Assembly: GCA_029552745.1 (NCBI GenBank)
Contig: JAKPDK010000158.1
Span: forward strand, 62,001 to 126,000
Source: Candidatus Hydrogenedentota bacterium
GTDB taxonomy: Bacteria; Hydrogenedentota; Hydrogenedentia; Hydrogenedentales; SLHB01
Direction of reading: 5' to 3'
Length of the DNA: 64,000 nt
How positions within the stretch are numbered: position 1 is the stretch's first letter; each line of letters starts with the position of its first letter. Below are positions 17,681 to 25,902 of the stretch, one piece after another. A program made the position numbers and the translations under genes. The notes under the pieces are model-generated. The model had not been told where the DNA came from. It did no database searches and was given only the letters and a program-made list of their open reading frames with translations.

Positions 17681-18798
17681 AACGATTGCCATGGATTTTT
17701 CTTTTTCTGCTTCCCGTAGGGTGTTCCGGAAACCACTCGGGTATCTTGGAAGTTGCTGGTAGAGTCGAAGCCATATCTGTGGATGTGGGTTCCAAAATCG
17801 GGGGACGTGTCGCAGATGTGTTCTTCGAGGAAGGCGACACCGTACACGCCGGGGATATCCTCGTAAAACTGGAATCCGAAGAACTGGAAGCCATGGTACA
17901 GGCTGCCATGGCAAAACTGGCGCAAGCAGAAGCCCAATACCAAAAAGCTGAGAATGGGGCTCGCCCGGAGGAAATTGAACAGGCGGAAGCAGAATTGCGC
18001 CGTTTGGACGAACAGTACCAGATGGCTGTGCGGGGCGCCCGCGTGCAGGAAGAAAATGCAGCCCGCGCAGCAGTACGCGCCGCCGAGGCACAATGGGAGG
18101 CAGCCTCTCGTGATTTTCACCGGGCGGAACGCCTTGTGGATAAAGCATTGGCGCGAAGAGATTACGATATGGCAAAGGCACGTTATGAAGCCGCAGAAGC
18201 GCAGTTACGCACGGCACGGGAACAGCTAAGCATGGTTCTGGAGGGACCGCGTTCAGAAGAAGTCGCCATGGCGAAAGCCGCCCGCGACCAGGCAGAAGCC
18301 GCTGTGCGGGCATTGAAAACCGGTGTTCGCGAAGAAGATAAAGCCACCGCGCGGGCACTGAGAGATGAAGCGGCCTCTGCCCTGCGACTCGCCGAAAATA
18401 ATCTGCGGGAAACGGAGATTCGAGCCCCCATGGATGGAGTCATCGAATCCCTAGACCTTCATCCGGGCGATCTCGTCCGTCCTGGAGCCGTCGCCCGCAT
18501 TGTCAGACCCGACGATCTGGAACTACGCGTGTATGTGAGTGCTTTCGCTCTGGGCCACATCCGTCTGGGTGATACGGTTGCCGTCGAAGCCGATTCCTAC
18601 CCCGGTACGCTTTTCCAAGGGACTGTGACCTATATCGCAAGCGAAGGAGAATACACCCCGCGAAATCTCCAAACCCGAGAAGAACGTGTCCATCAGATGT
18701 TTGCCGTCAAAATTAAACTCAACAGTTCCGGCGGCAAACTGCGCAGCGGGATGACGGCAACAGCGCGCTTTCCTGTTCCACGCAAGGAGACCCCCTGA
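17677..18798 (+). CDS. HlyD-type membrane fusion protein (efflux adaptor)
   Basis: A 373-residue periplasmic adaptor. The N-terminus MKRLPWIFLFLLPVGC is a signal sequence ending in a lipobox-like cysteine (PVGC; the proline is not ideal), so it may be a lipoprotein. Next come a biotinyl-lipoyl half (EVAGRVEAISVDVGSKIGGRV), a long Ala/Glu-rich coiled-coil hairpin (about residues 75-225), the second lipoyl half (ETEIRAPMDGVIESL) and a beta-barrel domain. The start is TTG at 17677, preceded by CGGAGG and overlapping the tetR stop by four bases; no in-frame ATG fits better. It links the downstream ABC transporter to the outer membrane and resembles YbhG. Confidence 0.9.
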   Translation: MKRLPWIFLFLLPVGCSGNHSGILEVAGRVEAISVDVGSKIGGRVADVFFEEGDTVHAGDILVKLESEELEAMVQAAMAKLAQAEAQYQKAENGARPEEIEQAEAELRRLDEQYQMAVRGARVQEENAARAAVRAAEAQWEAASRDFHRAERLVDKALARRDYDMAKARYEAAEAQLRTAREQLSMVLEGPRSEEVAMAKAARDQAEAAVRALKTGVREEDKATARALRDEAASALRLAENNLRETEIRAPMDGVIESLDLHPGDLVRPGAVARIVRPDDLELRVYVSAFALGHIRLGDTVAVEADSYPGTLFQGTVTYIASEGEYTPRNLQTREERVHQMFAVKIKLNSSGGKLRSGMTATARFPVPRKETP

Positions 18799-19733
18799 TG
18801 GCCGTAATCGAGGTCGATAATCTCACCCGCCGATTTGGCAATTTCACCGCTGTCGATTCCATTTCATTCGCTATCGAACAGGGAGACATTTTTGGATTTC
18901 TGGGACCCAATGGTTCCGGCAAGTCCACTGTGATCCGCATGTTGTGCGGTTTGCTACGTCCTACTTCAGGGCGAGCCGTCATTCTAGGTCATGATGTAGC
19001 GCGTGAAGCAGAAGCAGTCAAACGCAGTATCGGCTACATGTCCCAGCAGTTCAGTCTCTACAACGATCTGACCGTATTCGAAAACATCAGTTTTTATGCC
19101 CGTATTTACGGAATCCCTCGCGATCGCATTTCAGACGCCATTGAAGAGTCTATTCGGACGGTGGGTATCGCACCGTATCGCAAGCGACTAGCACGACATC
19201 TTTCCGGTGGGTGGAAACAACGGCTGGCTTTGGCATGCGCCCTGGTGCACCGTCCTAAACTGCTGTTTCTGGATGAACCCACAGCGGGCATTGATCCTGT
19301 AGCACGCCGCGATTTGTGGAACTTACTGTTTGACCTATCTGGAAGAGGGGTAACGTTTTTCGTCACCACACACTACATGGACGAAGCAGAACGTTGTAGC
19401 CGCATTGGGTACATCTATTTCTCGAAACTTATTGTCTGTGGTTCTCCAAACGAACTCAAGCAACTCCCTGAAGTGACCCCCAAGGACACGGTACGTCTTG
19501 AATTGCGTTGTGACCGTCTCTCGGCGGCGATGAGATATGCGTCCACGTTACCTTATGTTCGCGATGCCACTATTTTCGGGGATTCGATGCACGTTTTGGT
19601 AGATGTGTCAGGAGCGGGAAATCTTGTCGAGGCGATGGAATCCGCTGGATTCGGAAATGCGACGATGGCTTCTATCGATCCCTCGCTAGAAGATGTGTTT
19701 GTAACATTGACTCGGAATAGGGAGGCTGCGTAG
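18798..19733 (+). CDS. ABC transporter ATP-binding protein (drug/lipid export type)
   Basis: A 311-residue single-NBD ATPase: Walker A GPNGSGKST, Q-loop in SQQFSLYNDLTVFEN, signature LSGGWKQR, Walker B LLFLDEPTAGIDP and the switch histidine in TTHYMDEAE. It has the C-terminal extension typical of ABC-2 exporters. Its ATG overlaps the final base of the hlyD stop (TGATG), and the permease GTG overlaps its own stop. Escherichia coli YbhF of the related operon carries two NBDs, while this one carries one, so it presumably works as a dimer with the single permease downstream. Confidence 0.95.
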   Translation: MAVIEVDNLTRRFGNFTAVDSISFAIEQGDIFGFLGPNGSGKSTVIRMLCGLLRPTSGRAVILGHDVAREAEAVKRSIGYMSQQFSLYNDLTVFENISFYARIYGIPRDRISDAIEESIRTVGIAPYRKRLARHLSGGWKQRLALACALVHRPKLLFLDEPTAGIDPVARRDLWNLLFDLSGRGVTFFVTTHYMDEAERCSRIGYIYFSKLIVCGSPNELKQLPEVTPKDTVRLELRCDRLSAAMRYASTLPYVRDATIFGDSMHVLVDVSGAGNLVEAMESAGFGNATMASIDPSLEDVFVTLTRNREAA

Positions 19734-20848
19734 TGTTTCGCGGTTTGTTTTCCGTTATCTATAAGGAAATTTTCCATATCACGCGGGATACGCGAACCCT
19801 CTTTCTCATGTTTCTCATCCCCGCGATGGACATGATCATTTTCGGCTATGCCATCGACCTGGAGGTACGAAATATTGCCACAGCAGTCTATAACATGGAC
19901 GGAAGACAAGAGAGTCGTGAATTGCTCGACATGTTTGCCAACACTGGTTTTTTCCGGATAAAGGAACTTGTGCACTCCGAAGCGGAATTAAACGCCGCCA
20001 TCATGCAAGGACGCGTTAAAACGGCTATCAAGATCCCACCTGACTACACGGATCAATTGGTGAAAGGCGGAAGTGCCACGTTTCAAGTCCTCCTGGATGG
20101 CACCGACGGCACTGTCGCCATGCAGGCCCTTCAGGTCGTGAATGCCATCGCGCTTCAAAAATCGTTGCACGTGATTACGCAGACTATTCAAACACCTGAA
20201 AAACTGCCGGTCGAGGCGCGCCCCCGCGTTCTGTTCAATCCCGACATGAAAACCCCGAACTTCATGATTCCAGGATTGGTCGTGGTCACGATGCAACAGG
20301 TCACCCTGATGCTCACGGCGCTTTCGATTGTGAGAGAAAAGGAGCAAGGCACCTTGGAACAACTCATGGTGACGCCGGTGGCACGTCTAGCATTGATGCT
20401 TGGAAAACTCCTGCCTTGTGCAGTCATCGGATTCGCAGAAACCGTCCTTGTCACCATTATTATGGTGGCATGGTTCCACGTACCTATAACGGGTAGCCCA
20501 GTCCTACTGGCGTTCTACTCCCTCCCGTTTCTTTTTGCGGCGTTGGGGATGGGACTCCTCACTTCCACAATTGCGAACAACCAGATGCAAGCTGTACAAC
20601 TGGCGTTTATCTTCATCTTGCCTTCTGTGTTGCTCTCGGGATTCATGTTTCCGCAAGAATCTATGCCTACCGTCATCTACTGGCTGGGACAACTGATCCC
20701 CGCCACCTATTTTATCCGTATCATGCGCGGTATTGTGCTGCGGGGCGCCGGCGTGTGGGATCTCTTGCCTCAAGCCGCTATTCTCACGGTCATGGGAGTG
20801 ACCCTCTTGACGCTGGCGGCTTCTCGTTTTCATAAAACGTTGGACTAA
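19733..20848 (+). CDS. ABC-2 type permease (YbhS/YbhR-like)
   Basis: A 371-residue inner-membrane exporter subunit. It has the ABC-2 layout: a first transmembrane helix (residues about 20-42), a large extracytoplasmic domain (about 45-170), and five further helices from about 180 to the end. The REKEQGTLEQLMVTP motif, which couples to the ATPase, is present. The GTG start overlaps the upstream stop, so translation is coupled. It completes the TetR-HlyD-ABC operon and probably exports a drug, lipid or other amphiphile. It ends 7 bases before a convergent gene. Confidence 0.94.
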   Translation: MFRGLFSVIYKEIFHITRDTRTLFLMFLIPAMDMIIFGYAIDLEVRNIATAVYNMDGRQESRELLDMFANTGFFRIKELVHSEAELNAAIMQGRVKTAIKIPPDYTDQLVKGGSATFQVLLDGTDGTVAMQALQVVNAIALQKSLHVITQTIQTPEKLPVEARPRVLFNPDMKTPNFMIPGLVVVTMQQVTLMLTALSIVREKEQGTLEQLMVTPVARLALMLGKLLPCAVIGFAETVLVTIIMVAWFHVPITGSPVLLAFYSLPFLFAALGMGLLTSTIANNQMQAVQLAFIFILPSVLLSGFMFPQESMPTVIYWLGQLIPATYFIRIMRGIVLRGAGVWDLLPQAAILTVMGVTLLTLAASRFHKTLD

Positions 20849-20855
20849 AGCGAAG

Positions 20856-22403
20856 TCACATGTCCGGTGAGAGGAGAGCAGCGACTTCCTCCGCAGAAAA
20901 GCCCGGCACCTGCAGTTCTGAGAAGGTTTCGTATACGATGTCGCGTACCCGGCGGGTCCACTTGCGGGCGGTTACAATCCAGGAACCTTCCCCGGCGGCA
21001 TAAGTAAAGGTGACATGAAACCCCTGCTTCAAAAAAGCTTTCTTCAACGACTCCGTCGATACGCTTGTCTCTTTTGCCCAACGACAGAATTCTTTGGAAG
21101 AAACTCGCGCAACTAGAGTCCCGCCTGGCGCAAGCACGCGAAAGGCGTGATTCAAAGAATGCGGCATGCCCTCCAAATCCCGCTCATCGGAAATGAATAC
21201 CGTGTCGGCGGAAGCGTCTTCCAAAGCGTCAACACTGTCCCAAACGGTGTCGTAGGAACCGCGGCGACGCTGCACGTGAACGAAATCGCGCGACACACCC
21301 ATGAATCGAGACACGTTGAACCGCCGAGCCGCATGACGCGAGATTTCCAGCTGCATGCCAAAATCCACCACCACTCCCGGTATTCTGGGCAACCAATCAC
21401 TCAAGCGACTCGACGGAAGGCGAAAAGACGGGCGTTGTAAGGTCCCGAGTTGTGGGAAAAGCGAACGTACCTGCTCCAGCATGGATTCCACACGATGCTC
21501 ATAGGTATGTTTCTGGAGCACCTCTGCCCGTCCCGCCTGGGCAATCCGCCGACGAGCGCGATCGTCTTCCAGATATTCCCGCGTCTTACGGAGCAAATCG
21601 CCGTCATCCCTGTAAACGATCACATGTTTACCGTCTTCAAAGAGGTCGAGAAGTCCATTAAACGCGCTGTCCTTATTCGTTAGCAGAGGCCGCCCCATGC
21701 TTAAGACTTCAAAAATCCTCATGTTCAGGTCTCGCACGGCAGAGTGATTGAAGGCGAGGCGTCCCCGAGCAAACAGACGGCACATCTCCAAACCGTGGAC
21801 ACGTTCTGCTGAAAGCACCGAAAAATGTTGAGCCAGCAAACGCAACAACCGCGCCCGTTCCGCATGAACCGACAGACTCGACGCGCCGACAAACGCCACA
21901 TCATGCGTTTCCGACTCCTCAAACACAGGAACATGGGCTTCCGGATTGCATGCCAACGGCAACCAATACACATAGCGCGAACCGCTATCGTGCAAATGAC
22001 TCACGTATTCTCGCTGGGCAGCAAAAACGATATCGTAGTAACGCGCTTCCACATGGTCCGCGAAGCATTGCCATGTGTCGATACTCAAAAAGACGGTGGG
22101 ACATGGCAGCGAAACGGTGTTAAGGAACATCGGAATACCCCCGCCCGAAATGGCAACAACGAGATCGGGCGTCCAACCCGCAGGAAGAATTCCCGTCAAA
22201 TCGGCGATTTTGTCCAAGGAAATCTCGATATCACACGGTTGAACCATATCGGCGAGGTCGGTTCGCTTCCACTCGCGCAGCCTCGCCAGATCCGGCATGG
22301 GACCGACCGTGATCACCTCGCAACGTTTCCGAAACGCTGCGACATAATGACACATCCAAGCGAAGGGATTAGCTTGCCCCAAGATACAAACGCGCAATGC
22401 CAT
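20856..22403 (-). CDS. CgeB-like glycosyltransferase fused to methyltransferase-like domain
   Basis: A 515-residue protein. The N-terminal 335 residues look like a GT-B glycosyltransferase of the CgeB/spore-maturation type, with the donor-site stretch ARGRLAFNHSAVRDLNMRIFEVLSMGRPLLTN. The C-terminal 150 residues resemble a class I methyltransferase (VVVDFGMQLEISRHAA, then a HVLAPGG-like stretch written FRVLAPGGTLVARV), but the glycine-rich SAM loop is poor, so this half may not be catalytic. The start was placed at the ATG of MALRVCILGQANPF. The longer frame to 22520 adds an unrelated 39 residues with no clear ribosome site. It probably decorates a surface glycan. Confidence 0.78.
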   Translation of the reverse strand: MALRVCILGQANPFAWMCHYVAAFRKRCEVITVGPMPDLARLREWKRTDLADMVQPCDIEISLDKIADLTGILPAGWTPDLVVAISGGGIPMFLNTVSLPCPTVFLSIDTWQCFADHVEARYYDIVFAAQREYVSHLHDSGSRYVYWLPLACNPEAHVPVFEESETHDVAFVGASSLSVHAERARLLRLLAQHFSVLSAERVHGLEMCRLFARGRLAFNHSAVRDLNMRIFEVLSMGRPLLTNKDSAFNGLLDLFEDGKHVIVYRDDGDLLRKTREYLEDDRARRRIAQAGRAEVLQKHTYEHRVESMLEQVRSLFPQLGTLQRPSFRLPSSRLSDWLPRIPGVVVDFGMQLEISRHAARRFNVSRFMGVSRDFVHVQRRRGSYDTVWDSVDALEDASADTVFISDERDLEGMPHSLNHAFRVLAPGGTLVARVSSKEFCRWAKETSVSTESLKKAFLKQGFHVTFTYAAGEGSWIVTARKWTRRVRDIVYETFSELQVPGFSAEEVAALLSPDM

Positions 22404-22573
22404 AAAAAACCACTCCAACAACGTCGACAACGGGATTATGACAACTCGCCAAACAAATGGCAATTCTCCAAAACAAATCCAGCTTCCCCTCAGCTCACTT
22501 GTTTTGATCCAACCTGTCAAAACATCTCATCAGATAAACCTTGCCCCACGCATCCACCCAATCTACCCACGTG

Positions 22574-22582
22574 TGTTATAGT
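22574..22582 (+). promoter_or_regulatory. Extended -10 promoter for the sulfatase gene
   Basis: TG, one base, then TATAGT (5 of 6) forms an extended -10 element about 70 bases before the sulfatase start. No good -35 box is present, as expected for extended -10 promoters. It lies in the 250-base spacer between two divergent genes. Confidence 0.5.
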
Positions 22583-22651
22583 AGAAAAGAGCAGAGGCAA
22601 CCGCTTTGTACACGTATGGAGCGGCTGCTTGTATCTCGGAGGAATGCGACC

Positions 22652-24088
22652 ATGGCTCTTGTGGACCCAGAACATCTCCCCAACATACTCATCATCATGG
22701 CTGACGATTTAGGACCTTGGGCACTGCATTGTGCGGAAACCCCGGAACTGATTACGCCCAACATTGACCGAATCGCTGCCGAAGGAACCCGTTTTGAAAA
22801 CTGTTTCTGTGCCTCTCCGGTCTGCTCACCGGCAAGGGCAACTTTCTTGACGAGACGGATTCCGTCGTGTCACGGCGTTCATGATTGGTTGCGAGGCGGA
22901 AACATCGCGACAGATCAACCACAAGGTTGGAGTGGTAAAGATCGGCCGATTGAATATCTTAGTGGTTTGACAGGATTCACGGATGTCCTCGCGGTAAATG
23001 GTTACTTATGCGGTCTTTCGGGCAAATGGCATTTGGGAGCAAGCCATTTACCTCAGAAGAGCCATGGATATTGGTGTGCGTATGCCCTTGGAGGGGGTAG
23101 CTATGTGAACTATCATTTTTTTGATAATGCCCCAGAGTTGAAACATAGCACGCAATACGTGACTGACTTATTTACAGATCGCGCTCTACAATTTCTGCAA
23201 ACCCACGGGAATAAAAAGCAACCTTTTTGTTTAAGCGTGCACTACACGGCGCCCCATTCGCCATGGATCGAGTCGGAGCAGCCTCCTGAAATCTGGAGCC
23301 TCTACAACGAATCCGTGTTCTCGTCGTTGCCGGTCGTTCCACCCCATCCTTGGCAAGGTTGGAATCCCTCTCAAGAAGAAAGACGCCGCACAATTCAAGG
23401 GTATTTTACAACGATAACCGCTATGGATCGTGCCATTGGACGCATTCTTGGGACTCTGGATGAACTGAACATCGCAGATAAAACGCTGGTAATTTTTACG
23501 AGTGACAATGGTTTTAATGTAGGTCACCACGGTATTTTGGGCAAGGGCAATGGGACCTATCCTCTGAATATGTATGAAGAGTCCGTCAAAGTGCCGTTCG
23601 TAGCACGCTATCCCCAAAAAATTCCTGCGGGAGTTGTTCGCAAGGAGCTTATCAGCCACTACGATTTCTTCCCTACGCTTTTGGATTTTCTTGGACTGGA
23701 AAACCCGATTCAAGACCAACTTCCCGGCAAAAGCTTTGCCCCTTTGCTCCGTGGAGAGTCTGGGGGGCACGAGACGGTTGTTGTACATGACGAATACGGT
23801 CCCGTACGCATGATTCGCGACGCCCATTGGAAGTACATTCACCGCTTCCCGTGTGGTCCTCACGAATTGTATAACCTTGAGGAAGATCCAAGAGAAACTG
23901 TCAATCGAATACAGGACCTGAGTTGCCGAGAAGTTGTGGAACAACTTCGGGAGAAATTGGAACAGTGGTTTCGAATGTATGCCCTTCCAGAAAGAGACGG
24001 CGCCTCGCTCCCCGTAACGGGTAAGGGACAGATTGACGCAATCGGTGGAAACAAGAATGTACGCGAGTGTTTCATGCCCTATAAATGA
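22652..24088 (+). CDS. Formylglycine-dependent sulfatase, Cys type
   Basis: A 478-residue arylsulfatase-like hydrolase that removes sulfate esters. The active-site motif CSPAR is present at C58-R62, where the cysteine is oxidised to formylglycine. Metal ligands appear in ADDLG near the N-terminus and in TSDNGFNVGHHG. The start was set at 22652 because of CGGAGGA upstream and the family's usual N-terminus (NILIIMADD). A longer frame back to 22541 is not supported. No signal peptide is seen, so the enzyme may be cytoplasmic and act on already imported sulfated sugars. The next gene, 46 bases on, is a radical SAM protein, but not of the sulfatase-maturase type. Confidence 0.94.
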   Translation: MALVDPEHLPNILIIMADDLGPWALHCAETPELITPNIDRIAAEGTRFENCFCASPVCSPARATFLTRRIPSCHGVHDWLRGGNIATDQPQGWSGKDRPIEYLSGLTGFTDVLAVNGYLCGLSGKWHLGASHLPQKSHGYWCAYALGGGSYVNYHFFDNAPELKHSTQYVTDLFTDRALQFLQTHGNKKQPFCLSVHYTAPHSPWIESEQPPEIWSLYNESVFSSLPVVPPHPWQGWNPSQEERRRTIQGYFTTITAMDRAIGRILGTLDELNIADKTLVIFTSDNGFNVGHHGILGKGNGTYPLNMYEESVKVPFVARYPQKIPAGVVRKELISHYDFFPTLLDFLGLENPIQDQLPGKSFAPLLRGESGGHETVVVHDEYGPVRMIRDAHWKYIHRFPCGPHELYNLEEDPRETVNRIQDLSCREVVEQLREKLEQWFRMYALPERDGASLPVTGKGQIDAIGGNKNVRECFMPYK

Positions 24089-24134
24089 AGAGTGAGAGGA
24101 GACAACTCGCCTTTCAATAAGCCGCGGTGGTACG

Positions 24135-25016
24135 GTGCTCAACGACAATCCACATATTGAAAAACCTCCCCTTCCTTCTATGCCAGCTGGTGTAGTTGTG
24201 AGAGAGACCATCTGCAAAACGCTTCTCACGGTCAGTCGGTTGGGTGATTATTCCATGAATTGTTACGTCGGATGCCAACATGCCTGCGCCTATTGCTACG
24301 CGAGATTCATACAGCGGTTTAAGCCCCATGAAGAACCCTGGGGTACGTTTGTTGATGTAAAAATTAACGCGGTCGAAGCCCTGGAACGCCAACTACGAAG
24401 AGCGAAACCGGGAGCCGTATTTGTCAGCAGCGCTTGTGATGGTTGGCAACCTCTTGAAGAACGGTTTTGTCTCACACGGGAATGTTGCCGTCTTCTTATA
24501 GAGAAGGGATTTACCGTCCATGCACTGACCAAAGGTGCGTTGATTCTTCGAGATCTTGACGTTTTGGCACGAGGTCCATCCCGGGTAGCCGTAACACTCA
24601 CGTGTCTGGACGAATCCCTACGAAAAATCTGGGAACCCCAAGCGACGCCCATTCAACAACGTATTGAGGTTCTCCGTGCCGCGCGTCTTGCGGGTATCGA
24701 AACGGGAGTTATGTTGGGTCCTCTGCTTCCGTTTCTGACCGACTCCCAGGACTACGTTGATCGACTCTTGGAACGGGTTGCCGAAGAGGACGTAGACGTC
24801 ATTTGGGTAGACGCGTTGAATCCTCGACCCAAGGTATGGGAAAGTCTTGTCGTGGTGCTGCGTCGGCACTACCCGGAGTTGTTAAGCCGCTATCGTGCGG
24901 TGTTATTTTCTCCGCTGGTACGCGAGGCGTACTGCCAGGCACTACACGAACGAGTTAAACGCGCTGCAGAGCGCTTGGGCATAGCAGACCGTGTTGTCGC
25001 GTGCATGAAACAATAA
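24135..25016 (+). CDS. SPL-like radical SAM protein (Rv2578c type)
   Basis: A 293-residue radical SAM enzyme. The iron-sulfur motif is CxxxCxxC (C47, C51, C54 in GCQHACAYCY), and the GxxHACxYCYA context and the downstream TKGALILRDLDVL stretch match the spore-photoproduct-lyase-like group found in many non-sporulating bacteria. Its substrate is not known. There is no SPASM or second cluster domain. The GTG start at 24135 is uncertain: no strong ribosome site is visible, and an in-frame ATG at 24180 is possible. It follows the sulfatase gene by 46 bases and may be co-transcribed. Confidence 0.87.
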   Translation: MLNDNPHIEKPPLPSMPAGVVVRETICKTLLTVSRLGDYSMNCYVGCQHACAYCYARFIQRFKPHEEPWGTFVDVKINAVEALERQLRRAKPGAVFVSSACDGWQPLEERFCLTRECCRLLIEKGFTVHALTKGALILRDLDVLARGPSRVAVTLTCLDESLRKIWEPQATPIQQRIEVLRAARLAGIETGVMLGPLLPFLTDSQDYVDRLLERVAEEDVDVIWVDALNPRPKVWESLVVVLRRHYPELLSRYRAVLFSPLVREAYCQALHERVKRAAERLGIADRVVACMKQ

Positions 25017-25064
25017 TCTCCGATATACTTAACAGATATGCTCGTAAGGCCAAGTAGGCCTATA

Positions 25065-25093
25065 TTGACAGCGGCGCTTTAGTGTCTTCTAAG
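25065..25093 (+). promoter_or_regulatory. Sigma-70 promoter of the NAD kinase gene
   Basis: TTGACA (25065-25070), a 17-base spacer and TCTAAG (25088-25093, 4 of 6), 15 bases before the start codon. Transcription would begin near 25100, leaving a very short leader with little room for a ribosome site. Confidence 0.5.
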
Positions 25094-25108
25094 ATTTAGT
25101 CCTCAAAC

Positions 25109-25864
25109 ATGACAAAAGAACAAAAACCCATAAGAGTAGTTTTGATGGGAACAGACTCCGCGGGGTTGAAAACCCACATTGCCGGGCATAGCGACCTTGT
25201 TTTAGTTGACGACGATCCCGATGTCGTCATTTGCTTCGGCGGAGATGGTACCTTACTAACGGCAGAGCTTCAGTACCCCGGCGTTCCGAAAGTACCTTTG
25301 AGAAATAGCCGCCGCGGTATACGGTGCATGCCTCATCCGCCGGAAGAGGTGATCCGAAGGCTTGCAGAAAAATCGTTGTTCGCCAACTCGTTTGTCAAAC
25401 TGGAAGGCACTCTTAAAAGCAAGCGATGGTCTCGCCCCTTACAGCACTGGGTGGCAATGAATGAGTTCAACGTGCACATGGCGCGGATAAACTCGGCGGT
25501 GCGTTTTCAGCTATGGGTGAACGATATTCCTTATCAGGACAGTTTGGAAATTGTCGGAGATGGGTTTGTGGTAGCCACTCCTTTTGGCAGCACCGCCTAT
25601 TACCATCAAATTACACACGGGGTGTTCTACTCAGGCATTGGCATCGCTTTCAAATACAGTACAGAACACACCAGCCATCTTGTTGTTCCAGAGTCCTCGA
25701 CGGTACGTTTTCTCATTACCCGAGGTCCCGCCGTACTTGCCTATGATAATGCCCCCGAATATTACGATTTGGAAGAAGGAGATGAATTAATCGTTTGCCA
25801 ACATAACAAACCGGCAACCATACTGACCTGGGAGCCGATACGACATCCTTGTGACGCGTTTTAA
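25109..25864 (+). CDS. NAD kinase-like protein
   Basis: A 251-residue member of the NAD/diacylglycerol kinase superfamily that would make NADP from NAD. The signature GGDGT is at residues 44-48, with the NE motif in AMNEFNV and the glycine-rich GDGFVVATPFGSTAY loop. Between them the usual GxNxGxLGF segment is replaced by PLRNSRRGIRCMP, so it belongs to a divergent subgroup. The family is short and lacks N-terminal extensions, as here. It has its own probable promoter and is followed by the carbohydrate group after 38 bases. The housekeeping NAD kinase may be elsewhere. Confidence 0.85.
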   Translation: MTKEQKPIRVVLMGTDSAGLKTHIAGHSDLVLVDDDPDVVICFGGDGTLLTAELQYPGVPKVPLRNSRRGIRCMPHPPEEVIRRLAEKSLFANSFVKLEGTLKSKRWSRPLQHWVAMNEFNVHMARINSAVRFQLWVNDIPYQDSLEIVGDGFVVATPFGSTAYYHQITHGVFYSGIGIAFKYSTEHTSHLVVPESSTVRFLITRGPAVLAYDNAPEYYDLEEGDELIVCQHNKPATILTWEPIRHPCDAF

Positions 25865-25902
25865 CCCCACAAAAACACTAAAAAAAGGAGAAAAGAGACT
25901 GT

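Noticed and set aside
23231-24229. 332-codon open frame antisense to the sulfatase gene
   Set aside because: It mirrors the sulfatase codons exactly over most of its length and has no domain; the sulfatase frame is certain.
24135-25016. Radical SAM gene considered as an anaerobic sulfatase maturase
   Set aside because: The cluster context and lack of SPASM-type extra clusters fit the SPL-like group instead.
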